From contig NZ_JBHUJX010000008.1 of assembly GCF_042683745.1 (NCBI RefSeq), forward strand, positions 62,001 through 126,000: a stretch of 64,000 nucleotides of DNA, in the 5' to 3' direction. Position 1 is the stretch's first letter, and every line of letters starts with the position of its first letter. Positions 24,979 through 33,267 of this stretch are shown here, piece by piece. Below the pieces are notes generated by a model. It did not search any database. It was given only the letters and a program-made list of their open reading frames with translations, and had not been told where the DNA came from. Made by a program: the position numbers and the translations under genes. Source of the stretch: Pseudoneobacillus sp042683745. GTDB lineage: Bacteria > Bacillota > Bacilli > Bacillales > Cytobacillaceae.

Positions 24979-27859
24979 TCAATATTTTAAAAAAAGTCTA
25001 GCAAGGCAATTTGTCTCCTTTATGGCAATATCGATTGGATCATTTTTAATAGGAGCAGCGATTCTTTGGGTATCTTTACATTTTTTTAAAGAAAATTACG
25101 CGGAGCAAATTGATTTATTGAATAAAAAGGAAAAGCTAGCACAGGAAATAAATGATTCATTTAATATTGCTTTTTCGGAAGCAAGGGGTTATTTTGCATA
25201 CGGTAATCCTCTTCTTAAAGAAAATGCAATTGCCCAAGGGAAAAAGGTAATCAGTTTAGAACAGAAATTCGAGGAAATCGTCAATACAGACGAAGATGAA
25301 AGATATTTAAATAATGTATCTGAATTTACAACTTACTATTATGAAGGGATTTTGCCTGATTCCTTAAACAAATACGATAATGGGCATGCAGATGAAGTAG
25401 CCAATTTAGCAAATACAAAAGTAACAGCAAGGGTTAAAAGCTTTCAAGCCGATACAGAAACCTATCTTCATGATGTAGGTATTAAACTAGATCAAAGCTT
25501 TGAACGATTAATTCGTTTACAAACCTATGCCCAACTTGGATTCGTTCTCTATATCTTAATCATCCTGTTAACACTTTTAATCTTTACAAGAGTGATGTTT
25601 CGCAAAGTTGGTCACCCTTTGTCTCAGCTAGTGATAGCTGCTAATGAAATGGCTAATGGCAAAGAGGTGCCGATGGATAACCTTGATACAAGAAGAGAGG
25701 ATGAAATTGGCAAACTTTCGCTAGCATTTCAAAAGATGGTGGAAACGGTTCAGGAAAAAGAACAGGACTTACTGGCTCAAAATGAAGAATTATTAGCACA
25801 ACAGGATGAGTTGCAAGCACAACAATCAGAAATTGAGGAAACACTAGAAATAGTAAAAAGTAATGAGTTGAAGCTTCAGAAGAGAAACGAATTGATTAAT
25901 AAAATTTCGAATTCCCTAAATAAACAAGAGGTCATCGATAGCATTGTAATGAATATGTGTACCATCATTGAAGCGGATTGTGGCATGATGGTGTTGTTGC
26001 ATGAAGAGTTCTATTCATCCTATGGAATTTCCTTTGAAATGGCCTACCAATTTAAGGAGAATATCCTAAACGGCTTAAGCGAACGTTTATTAATTGAAAA
26101 AAAGCCATTTATGATTAAACGTGAACTTGAAAGTAGAGAAAAAGGCTATCATCACCTAGTAACGTATAGCTATGACCTATACTTACCGGTTTTATCAGCT
26201 AATCAAGAGGTAGTCGCGATCTTAGTTTTCAGTCGCTATGGGGAACCATTTCCACCTAGTCAAATGAATGAATATGAAGCCTTAACAAGAAATATTGCGA
26301 TTTCTTTAGAAAAAATAAAGCTTTATGAAAAATCAGAGGAAGACCGTAGGCTAAATCAAGATATACTGAATACGATCCAAGAGGGAATCCAACTAATAAA
26401 TGTACATGGTGAGATTCTCCAAATCAATAACCAATTAAAAGACATGTTCCAATGGGAAAAACAAACAAAGAAAATTGTCGGGTTACAATGGGAAGAATGG
26501 ACTTCGATTATGACTGAAGAAGTCGAGGATCGAGAGGCATTAATGAAATTTTTAAAAAATGCTATTCAAACGAAAGAGAAAATCGACCAAAATACATTTA
26601 TTTATAAAATGGGAGATCTTAACCAAGTGATAAAGGTTTATTACGAGAACTTGTATCATGGGGATTTTAAAGTTGGTACGGTTCTTGTACACCGTAATAT
26701 TACAAAGGAATTTGAAGTCGACCAGATGAAATCAGAATTTGTTAGTACGGTCAGTCATGAATTAAGAACACCATTAGCTAGTATTCTTGGCTTCACTGAA
26801 CTAATGCTCAATCGCGAATTGAAAGTGGAGCGAAAGCAAAAGTACTTAACAACTATTTATAATGAAGCAAAACGTTTAACGGCTTTAATCAATGACTTCT
26901 TAGATGTTCAAAGAATGGAAGCGGGAAAACAAACATATGAAAAGAAATTTATCAATCTCATCCCAATCATTGAAAAGGTAGTTGAAAATCAGCAAATTAG
27001 TACAAATCAACATCATATTCAATTTGTAAATAGGGGAAAGTCCGATCTTATTTTAGGTGATCGCTATAAAATAGAACAAGTATTTATGAATTTAATCAAT
27101 AATGCTATTAAATATTCACCAGATGGTGGAGATATTGAAATTAAACTTTACGAAAAAGAGGACAAACTTTTTGTGGATATTAAGGACCAAGGTCTTGGAA
27201 TACCAGATGAATATGTAGACAAACTCTTCTCCAAATTTTACCGTATTGATAATAGTGATCGCAGAAGGATTGGGGGAACCGGGTTAGGACTGGCGATTGT
27301 TCAAGAAATAATGAAGGCGCATGATGGTAATGTCACCGTCCATTCGGAGTATGGGAAAGGGAGTACGTTTACCTGTGCTTTCCCACTAATTCTTGTCCAA
27401 TCGGAACTCGTTCCAAATGAGAAACAGAAAGACTTAGCTGTTGGATATAAGGTCATGATAGTGGAAGATGATCATAGTTTAGGTCAATTGATCTGCCAAG
27501 AGCTGAAAGAAAGTGGATTCCAGGTTTCATACTATAAAAATGGAATGGATGCCCTCACTGCATTAAAATACGAGATCCCTGATGCCATTGTGTTAGATAT
27601 TCTCCTAGAGGAAAATGAAATTGATGGATGGGGAATCATGGAAAAGGTGAAACGTGAGGAAATATTAAAAAGTATTCCAATTTTCGTTTCAAGTGCCTTG
27701 GATGAAAAAGAAAAAGGCTACTCCTTGGGTGCGACCGATTATTTGATTAAGCCATATAAGCCAAGTCAATTATCAAAAGCGATTATGCAAACGTTATTGA
27801 AGATGGGTAAAGTGGGTCAAGTGTATATCCCTGAGGAGATATACGATGAAGTAGAATAA
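24968..27859 (+). CDS. Hybrid sensor histidine kinase (HAMP-GAF-PAS-HisKA-HATPase-REC)
   Basis: A 963-residue kinase. TM1 (about 18-40), an outside helical bundle of about 150 residues, TM2 (about 190-212), a HAMP domain with a Gln/Glu-rich coiled coil, a GAF-like domain (about 310-455), a PAS-like domain (about 460-580), HisKA with VSTVSHELRTPLA (His597), an HATPase (NLINNAIKYSPDGG, DIKDQGLGIP, GTGLGLAIVQEI) and a C-terminal receiver (IVEDDHSLG, Asp877). It is the last gene of the operon, followed by a terminator. The receiver on the kinase and the HPt on the first gene would complete a multi-step phosphorelay. Confidence 0.9.
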   Translation: MRINQYFKKSLARQFVSFMAISIGSFLIGAAILWVSLHFFKENYAEQIDLLNKKEKLAQEINDSFNIAFSEARGYFAYGNPLLKENAIAQGKKVISLEQKFEEIVNTDEDERYLNNVSEFTTYYYEGILPDSLNKYDNGHADEVANLANTKVTARVKSFQADTETYLHDVGIKLDQSFERLIRLQTYAQLGFVLYILIILLTLLIFTRVMFRKVGHPLSQLVIAANEMANGKEVPMDNLDTRREDEIGKLSLAFQKMVETVQEKEQDLLAQNEELLAQQDELQAQQSEIEETLEIVKSNELKLQKRNELINKISNSLNKQEVIDSIVMNMCTIIEADCGMMVLLHEEFYSSYGISFEMAYQFKENILNGLSERLLIEKKPFMIKRELESREKGYHHLVTYSYDLYLPVLSANQEVVAILVFSRYGEPFPPSQMNEYEALTRNIAISLEKIKLYEKSEEDRRLNQDILNTIQEGIQLINVHGEILQINNQLKDMFQWEKQTKKIVGLQWEEWTSIMTEEVEDREALMKFLKNAIQTKEKIDQNTFIYKMGDLNQVIKVYYENLYHGDFKVGTVLVHRNITKEFEVDQMKSEFVSTVSHELRTPLASILGFTELMLNRELKVERKQKYLTTIYNEAKRLTALINDFLDVQRMEAGKQTYEKKFINLIPIIEKVVENQQISTNQHHIQFVNRGKSDLILGDRYKIEQVFMNLINNAIKYSPDGGDIEIKLYEKEDKLFVDIKDQGLGIPDEYVDKLFSKFYRIDNSDRRRIGGTGLGLAIVQEIMKAHDGNVTVHSEYGKGSTFTCAFPLILVQSELVPNEKQKDLAVGYKVMIVEDDHSLGQLICQELKESGFQVSYYKNGMDALTALKYEIPDAIVLDILLEENEIDGWGIMEKVKREEILKSIPIFVSSALDEKEKGYSLGATDYLIKPYKPSQLSKAIMQTLLKMGKVGQVYIPEEIYDEVE

Positions 27860-27869
27860 TAAGTGGAAG

Positions 27870-27902
27870 TCAGCTCTCCGAAATGGTGAGCTGCTTTTTT
27901 TG
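27870..27902 (+). terminator. Terminator of the GGDEF/glycosyltransferase operon
   Basis: CAGCTC, an 11-base loop and GAGCTG followed by CTTTTTTT, 11 bp after the kinase stop. Confidence 0.85.
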
Positions 27903-27958
27903 TTGTTAAACTATAAAATACTCGGATGTGGATAACTTATTAACTTGTATAGTCCACG

Positions 27959-28215
27959 TCCAGCTCCAGCGCCTAGCCCCGACGTACAGGAAGTACTAGT
28001 GTCGACAATGCGACAGGACGTCGCGCTTTTGTCGACCTCGAGGTCAAATGGCGCCCCGAAGATGAGGTTAAAGAGCAAACCTCCTCTTTGGGACGGCATA
28101 TGCTTGGCAAACTAAAGAACGGTTTGCATAAGTGTGATTAGGTCTCTGGCTTCGCTACTCTCGCCAATCGACCAGTCTTCTTTATTGGGGCTGATCAAGG
28201 CGCTTGTGCTTTTGT
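27959..28215. repeat. Interspersed Bacillaceae repeat, copy 2 (257 bp)
   Basis: This copy shares with copy 1 (16576-16750) the left end CCAGCTCCAGCGCCTAGCCC, the core with GTGTCGACAATGCGACAGGA and the CTCGAGGTCAAATG stretch, and the right end GGGGCTGATCAAGGCGCTTG. The interior differs: it is longer and holds other short hairpins, for example around GCAAACTAAAGAACGGTTTGC. It lies in the 518-bp gap between the kinase terminator and tcyP; no gene is seen there. Confidence 0.85.
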
Positions 28216-28236
28216 ACGCATCCTTAAATATATAGA

Positions 28237-28262
28237 AATTCCAATAATTGAAATCACATAAA
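28237..28262 (-). promoter_or_regulatory. Candidate CymR operator upstream of tcyP
   Basis: On the minus strand the site ends ATTATTGGAATT, with an upstream half spaced as in the CymR consensus I recall (ending ATNGGAATT). tcyP is a known CymR target in B. subtilis. The match is partial and by eye, and the promoter was not resolved. Confidence 0.35.
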
Positions 28263-28376
28263 TAAAAAGGTATACACATATATTTGATTAAGGCATAAAA
28301 CTTATCACTTTTAATTCCGACTTAGCATATAGGTCTACATGCCTTGGGAAGATTAATAATATAGGGGGAGTGAATA

Positions 28377-29762
28377 ATGTCCATTGGGTTTTGGATCAAC
28401 ATCATTGTCATGCTCTTACTCATTTTCAGTCTTTTCTTCCTTCAGAAAAAGCATGTATCCTTTTCAAAGAGAGTATTTTTATCATTAGCTATCGGTATTA
28501 TTTATGGATTTACTCTTCAATGGATTTATGGCCCAACTTCCGAAATAGTTAGAGAATCAATTGACTGGTTCAATCTTGTTGGAAATGGTTATATAAAATT
28601 ATTACAAATGGTTGTTGTACCTCTAGTCTTTATTTCTATTTTAGCAGCGTTTACAAGGATGAAACTTGCAGGTAATGTTGGAAAAATCAGTACACTGATC
28701 CTTGGCTTACTGATCGGAACTACGGCAGTAGCTGCTGCAGTGGGAATCGCCACAGCAGTGGGCTTTGATTTAGAAGCAATTCAAATTCAATCAGGGGATG
28801 CAGAAGCAGCCCGAGGAGTACAGTTAGAACAAAGATTTACTGAGATAGAAAACAAAACTTTTCCACAACAAATGCTTGATCTACTGCCAGCCAACCCATT
28901 TTTAGATTTTACAGGTGCGAGAGCAACATCGACCATTTCAGTTGTGATATTTGCTGCATTTATAGGGATAGCCTTTTTAGGTGTTAGAAGAAAGTCACCA
29001 GAACAAGCGGAGGTGTTCGCAAATTTAGTTGATGCTCTTTATTCGGTGATCATGCGGGTGGTCACAATTATTTTAAGATTAACTCCATATGGGGTGTTGG
29101 CAATCATTACAAAGGCTGTTGCTTTAAGCGATTTAGACTCAATATTAAAACTTGGAAAATTCGTCATTGCATCGTATGTCGCATTACTAATTATGTTTGC
29201 CATTCATTTACTACTTTTAACGATTGCGGGTCTAAATCCAGTAACCTATGTAAAAAAAGCTTTTCCAGTATTAACATTTGCCTTTACTTCTCGAACAAGT
29301 GCAGGAGCGTTGCCAATCACAATAAAAACCCAAAAGTCATTAGGAGTTCCTGATGCAACAGCCAATTTTGCAGGATCATTTGGATTAACTATCGGTCAAA
29401 ATGGCTGTGCAGGAATTTATCCTGCCATGTTAGCCATTATGATTGCTCCAACTGCTGGGATCGATCCTCTATCACCATCCTTTATTGCATCCGTGATTGC
29501 CATCGTAGCGATTAGTTCACTTGGTGTGGCAGGAGTAGGTGGTGGAGCAACTTTTGCAGCAATTCTCGTTCTTTCCGCGTTAAATCTTCCAGTAGCCTTA
29601 GCTGGTTTGTTGATTTCTATTGAACCTCTTATCGATATGGGGAGGACCGCTGTAAATGTTAGTGGGGCGATGACTTCAGGGATATTAACTAGCCGAATTA
29701 CTGGGGAAATTGATGGAGAGGTATATCAAAATTTAGATAATAAAATTGAAGCAGAAATATAA
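28377..29762 (+). CDS. tcyP: L-cystine symporter TcyP (DAACS family)
   Basis: A 461-residue sodium- or proton-coupled symporter with eight TMs and two re-entrant loops. The HP1 region FTSRTSAGALPITIKTQK and the TM7-HP2 region FGLTIGQNGCAGIYPAMLA match the cystine branch of the dicarboxylate/amino acid:cation symporter family, and the N-terminus (QKKHVSFSKRVF) resembles B. subtilis TcyP (YhcL). It imports cystine as a sulfur source. Start at ATG after AGGGGGAGTG. Its terminator stem begins at 29767 but the complementary arm is now 7.85 kb away. Confidence 0.93.
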   Translation: MSIGFWINIIVMLLLIFSLFFLQKKHVSFSKRVFLSLAIGIIYGFTLQWIYGPTSEIVRESIDWFNLVGNGYIKLLQMVVVPLVFISILAAFTRMKLAGNVGKISTLILGLLIGTTAVAAAVGIATAVGFDLEAIQIQSGDAEAARGVQLEQRFTEIENKTFPQQMLDLLPANPFLDFTGARATSTISVVIFAAFIGIAFLGVRRKSPEQAEVFANLVDALYSVIMRVVTIILRLTPYGVLAIITKAVALSDLDSILKLGKFVIASYVALLIMFAIHLLLLTIAGLNPVTYVKKAFPVLTFAFTSRTSAGALPITIKTQKSLGVPDATANFAGSFGLTIGQNGCAGIYPAMLAIMIAPTAGIDPLSPSFIASVIAIVAISSLGVAGVGGGATFAAILVLSALNLPVALAGLLISIEPLIDMGRTAVNVSGAMTSGILTSRITGEIDGEVYQNLDNKIEAEI

Positions 29763-29766
29763 AGAG

Positions 29767-29777
29767 AAAGCCAGCCC
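29767..29777 (+). terminator. Left arm of the split tcyP terminator
   Basis: AAAGCCAGCCC lies five bases after the tcyP stop. Its exact complement GGGCTGGCTTT is at 37631-37641, followed by a T. Joining the two would give a normal bidirectional terminator between tcyP and swrC. Confidence 0.75.
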
Positions 29778-29786
29778 ATATCGCTG

Positions 29787-30100
29787 TAATATAGGGTAAA
29801 TAGTATAATAAAATAAAACCCGACTTTATATTTAGAGGATTTAAGTTTGATTATATATAATCAAACTTTATAATCAAACTTTTATTTGTATATAAAAATA
29901 CATCCATTAAAACTTTATTGAGATAATGGATGTATTTTTTATTGTGGTCTTTTAATAAAGATTGATAATTTATAATTAAGTTCGATCATTTATAATAAAG
30001 TTTGATAAAAAACCTGTATGAAATGCAGTTTTCTTATTCCACAATCGGGCCATTTAATGAAATACTTCTTGCTTATTCACATAAAAACCATCCTCTTTAA
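29787..30100 (+). repeat. Left-end direct repeat, unit 1 (314 bp)
   Basis: This unit is identical by eye to 30104-30417, with only three bases between the units. It contains the terminal repeat TAGGGTAAATAG, a palindrome AGTTTGATTATATATAATCA, several further TTTGAT/ATCAAA motifs, and a terminator-like hairpin AATACATCCATTA/TAATGGATGTATT with a T run (about 29894-29940). The TTTGATTATA motif also occurs near the right end, so these are candidate recombinase binding sites. Confidence 0.9.
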
Positions 30101-30103
30101 TTT

Positions 30104-30417
30104 TAATATAGGGTAAATAGTATAATAAAATAAAACCCGACTTTATATTTAGAGGATTTAAGTTTGATTATATATAATCAAACTTTATAATCAAACTTTT
30201 ATTTGTATATAAAAATACATCCATTAAAACTTTATTGAGATAATGGATGTATTTTTTATTGTGGTCTTTTAATAAAGATTGATAATTTATAATTAAGTTC
30301 GATCATTTATAATAAAGTTTGATAAAAAACCTGTATGAAATGCAGTTTTCTTATTCCACAATCGGGCCATTTAATGAAATACTTCTTGCTTATTCACATA
30401 AAAACCATCCTCTTTAA
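30104..30417 (+). repeat. Left-end direct repeat, unit 2 (314 bp)
   Basis: The second copy of the 314-bp unit starts with TAATATAGGGTAAATAG and ends AACCATCCTCTTTAA, after which a hairpin (AACCATCCTC/GAGGATGGTT, about 30402-30440) follows only in this copy. The duplication implies either tandem insertion of two element ends or a recent unequal exchange. Confidence 0.9.
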
Positions 30418-30438
30418 AAGTAGATAGAGGATGGTTTT

Positions 30439-30893
30439 TTAAGAAGTGTTATTTATGATTTTGCTAATGATCAACCCAATTATTATTCCAGGAAAAACAA
30501 ATAGCATGGGGAGTCAAACAGGACCAAATAATATTCCAAATATCGTTAAGTTTGAAGAAAAGATTAATCCAACTGTTACAAAAAACGCTGGGAACACATA
30601 AGGTAGAAAAGAATGGGAGTCTTTTCCTTCACCTGCATCCTTCACTGAGTCCCATATAGAAAAAAGTACAAACAAGGATAGAACATCAACCACCGATAAT
30701 CTGTATTATTTATGGCGTCAACAATTTTCCAATGAAAACTTAGAAGTATGACCTGATTAAAATTGGCTTGTACATTAATCAGAAATTCAAGTATCAATAA
30801 AACTGTGCCTTTAAAATACTTTCCGTTTAAATACTGCCCAAACCCAGGAAGTGCAATGCTCCACATTAGTTTTTCAAATGCATTCTTATTCAC
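30439..30893 (-). pseudogene. Broken small membrane-protein gene
   Basis: The intact part encodes about 80 residues (ALPGFGQYLNGKYFKGTVLL and a following hydrophobic run) and stops early. Reading on after a frameshift near 30660 gives WDSVKDAGEGKDSHSF, then LPYVFPAFFVTVGLIF, an in-frame TGA at about 30510, and LPMLFVFPGIIIGLIISK to a final TAA at 30439. The original protein would have been about 150 residues with about four TMs. The family is not recognised. One frameshift and one nonsense change indicate decay. The start is probably GTG at 30893. Confidence 0.7.
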
Positions 30894-30914
30894 TTATACA
30901 TGCCCTAATAATAA

Positions 30915-31919
30915 TTACACTTTTTTTGCAATTTCTTTTCTATTAGGAGCTAGTGGTGGCTGTTCTAACCATTTATTTTGTACCATAAGATTAAACCACT
31001 TTTTAGTAAGCATAAGATTTTGTAGAATGGTGCTTTCGTAAGTGGCTACGAGGTCTGTTCGCATAGCCGATGCTAACCCTGCCCCGTGATACGCTTGTGC
31101 AGCTTGAAACAAGAAACCAGTATGATACAACATTAACTTATCTGAAAAAGGAGAGTCCGTTGAAGTTGTCACTTCTGTTTCCCAAGATTTCGGAGCTGGT
31201 AAATTATCGGTTTGCATTATTTTTGTAAATGATTTTATTTGTCCATCAGCCGTTTTCTCGGAGTCCATTAAAAACTTTCTTACTTCTTTTGTTTGTGCGA
31301 CTTGGCTGAATGCGATTGAAAGAGTTTTTGCCATAATACTTTTTTTAAGGTTGAAAGAAATGCTTATGATTTCTGTCGCTGCTAACATCCTACCCTTTCC
31401 GAAAATTCCATCTGTGAAATCTTGGCTAGAAACATATTCAGGGTTTTTAGCCGGATAAAATAAAGGGTCTCTCTGAAAACTTCCTTTCGCAAGCAATAGA
31501 TCAATTGTTTGATGATACATCCTTTTCCCATCATTATCACAGGAGTCGTAAAAATACCGTAAGTCCTCTCTTACAGAAACACCCAATGAAGTTGAGTGTC
31601 CTAGTAAACCGTGTAATGTCATGATATGTAAATAATTTAGGCAAAATATATCTGTGAACAACCTCTGTTTACCTTTAAAGAGGTCAGATTCAGTAAATCC
31701 AATTGGAACTGGAAACCCCTCATTTTTTATAAAAGTAACGATTTGTTGTTTTTGCTTTTCGAATGTCTTGATAGCATCCTCAAAAATAGCTTTAATTTGC
31801 TCATCCTCAATAATAGAGACCATATATCTATTTACAATATCAACGGCTGTTCCATTTACATACTCTCCCCATAGTGTACCTATCTCGGAAGATGTGAGTT
31901 TTAATTTATTGTTATCCAT
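30915..31919 (-). CDS. DUF3231 family protein
   Basis: A 334-residue protein made of two related halves, each about 165 residues and mostly helical, as in the Bacillus DUF3231 family (LTSSEIGTLWGEYVNGT in the first half, the equivalent FSQVAQTKEVRKFLMDSEKT in the second). The halves look like ferritin-like four-helix bundles related to the spore coat CotF group. The function is unknown. It is followed 22 bp later by the broken membrane-protein gene. It is the only intact cargo-like gene of the island and may be passenger or host DNA. Confidence 0.8.
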   Translation of the reverse strand: MDNNKLKLTSSEIGTLWGEYVNGTAVDIVNRYMVSIIEDEQIKAIFEDAIKTFEKQKQQIVTFIKNEGFPVPIGFTESDLFKGKQRLFTDIFCLNYLHIMTLHGLLGHSTSLGVSVREDLRYFYDSCDNDGKRMYHQTIDLLLAKGSFQRDPLFYPAKNPEYVSSQDFTDGIFGKGRMLAATEIISISFNLKKSIMAKTLSIAFSQVAQTKEVRKFLMDSEKTADGQIKSFTKIMQTDNLPAPKSWETEVTTSTDSPFSDKLMLYHTGFLFQAAQAYHGAGLASAMRTDLVATYESTILQNLMLTKKWFNLMVQNKWLEQPPLAPNRKEIAKKV

Positions 31920-32574
31920 ATAATCACCTCTTGGATATTATTCACCAATTTTTCCAATGATATGAATTACACTTAGTAGAACATTGTATAGGGGATTACA
32001 GCTTATTAGAAAGACGAATTCATTAAAAAAGGCAAGCAAGTTTCTATGCTCACCTTTTTCTACAACAATGTGAAATAGATTATACTTGTGGAATACTCAA
32101 TGCTTAAGCTAAAGAAGGCATTCTTAACAAAGATGTTAATCTGGAAGTTAAATTACTTATTAAGAAAGCAGTTTTAATACCCATTATAATTAAGGTTGAG
32201 AATAAGCTAAAAAGAATATTCAAAGTATATACCCCCACATCGAAGTTTGTGTTAAATAATAACACTAAGGTTATTGTTAATCTGAGAAACAAATTTATTC
32301 AGTGGAATAACCTACTACGATAATATTGTGAAGAAATGTACTTAAGCGCACGGAGGATTTATTTTAATAAAGCCTTGAAATGATCTTCCGCAATCAGGCG
32401 CGTTTATGAAGTAACGCTGTATAAAATGATCAAACTTTTTTTATAATAAGCAAACTAAAAAATGCTAAAGAAGCATCCATTTTGATTAATCTTTTTTCAA
32501 AATGGATGCTTCTTATTAACTTAGTGTAAGGATTTACGAGGTGTTTTTGTTCAAACTTTATTTTAAAGCTACAT
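31920..32574. other. 655-bp gap inside the island without a convincing gene
   Basis: No open frame with a ribosome site is seen. A short frame around 32110-32322 (plus strand, ending FIQWNNLLR) lacks a start. At about 32380-32410 the stretch CTTCCGCAATCAGGCGCG resembles TTCCACAATCGGGCC in the left-end repeat, and ATGATCAAAC at about 32430 resembles the TTTGAT motifs, suggesting a diverged copy of the left-end sequence. A strong hairpin lies at 32468-32514. Confidence 0.55.
32468..32514. terminator. 18-bp hairpin terminator after the trio genes
   Basis: AAGAAGCATCCATTTTGA and its exact complement flank an 11-base loop. It lies about 60 bp after the last trio gene on the minus strand. Its CATCCATT core is like that of the hairpin in the left-end repeats. 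Confidence 0.75.
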
Positions 32575-33219
32575 TTATATTTCATTAAGAATTTTTTGTA
32601 TGGCAGTTACATATCCTGCCTTATATATCTGAATGCCATTTTCTTTTACTCTGCCATAATTATCGGTAGTCCATCCCTGATGGTTCATAAATTCGTTTGA
32701 TATGGCCTTTCTCAGTGCATCTATTTCGGTATCTGTCAGATTATAAGAAGGCTCGACTAAAACGACATCCTTCTTTTTGCTTAGATCGTTTATAGGACGC
32801 ATATCAATAGTAAAGGTTGTTTGTTCTTTAAGCAGAGAGTTTTCTCTTTTGAGCTTTTTATTCTCTGACATAAGCATACCAACCAGTGCCTTTGTTGTTG
32901 GTTCGGAGATACTTGCTAAGATATCATCGTTTACGGTTGTTCTCTTTTCTTTTTTAGGCTTTTTAGTGGTAGTTTTATAGTATTCAGCCCACTGGCTTAT
33001 CAAAACTCTGTAATCCTCGGCATTTTTGTTTCTAAGTGCCTGTTCACTTGGACCGCCATCATCTGCTATCAGTCTGGCTATAGTGCCAATAGAAAAATCT
33101 TTTACGTCAGACTCGGACTGTTTTTTACAGGCGTTATTTATGAGTTCTAATGTTTTCTTTTTCCTTGTAGAAGCGTTCTCATAAAACTTTGAGAACAGTT
33201 CATCTGGATCCATTTCCAT
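32575..33219 (-). CDS. GmtX-like small partner protein of the trio
   Basis: A protein of about 214 residues. Its N-terminal half (STRKKKTLELINNACKK, DFSIGTIARLIADDGGPSEQ, ALRNKNAEDYRVLISQWAEYY) matches my recollection of the Gamma-Mobile-Trio protein GmtX, which looks like a DNA-binding helical domain. A coiled-coil stretch (MSENKKLKRENSLLKEQ) and a short C-terminal domain follow. GGAGG precedes two adjacent ATGs; the one at 33219 is better spaced. It follows the large recombinase gene by 48 bp as the last of three co-directed genes. By position it could equally be compared with TnpC of Tn554. Confidence 0.65.
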   Translation of the reverse strand: MEMDPDELFSKFYENASTRKKKTLELINNACKKQSESDVKDFSIGTIARLIADDGGPSEQALRNKNAEDYRVLISQWAEYYKTTTKKPKKEKRTTVNDDILASISEPTTKALVGMLMSENKKLKRENSLLKEQTTFTIDMRPINDLSKKKDVVLVEPSYNLTDTEIDALRKAISNEFMNHQGWTTDNYGRVKENGIQIYKAGYVTAIQKILNEI

Positions 33220-33267
33220 CATATATCCTCCAATACATAAATTATTCCTAATCAATAGTAGAACTAT

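Noticed and set aside
32104..32292. A 62-codon hydrophobic frame on the minus strand inside the island
   Set aside because: No ribosome site, and the sequence is AT-rich gap DNA; could be chance.
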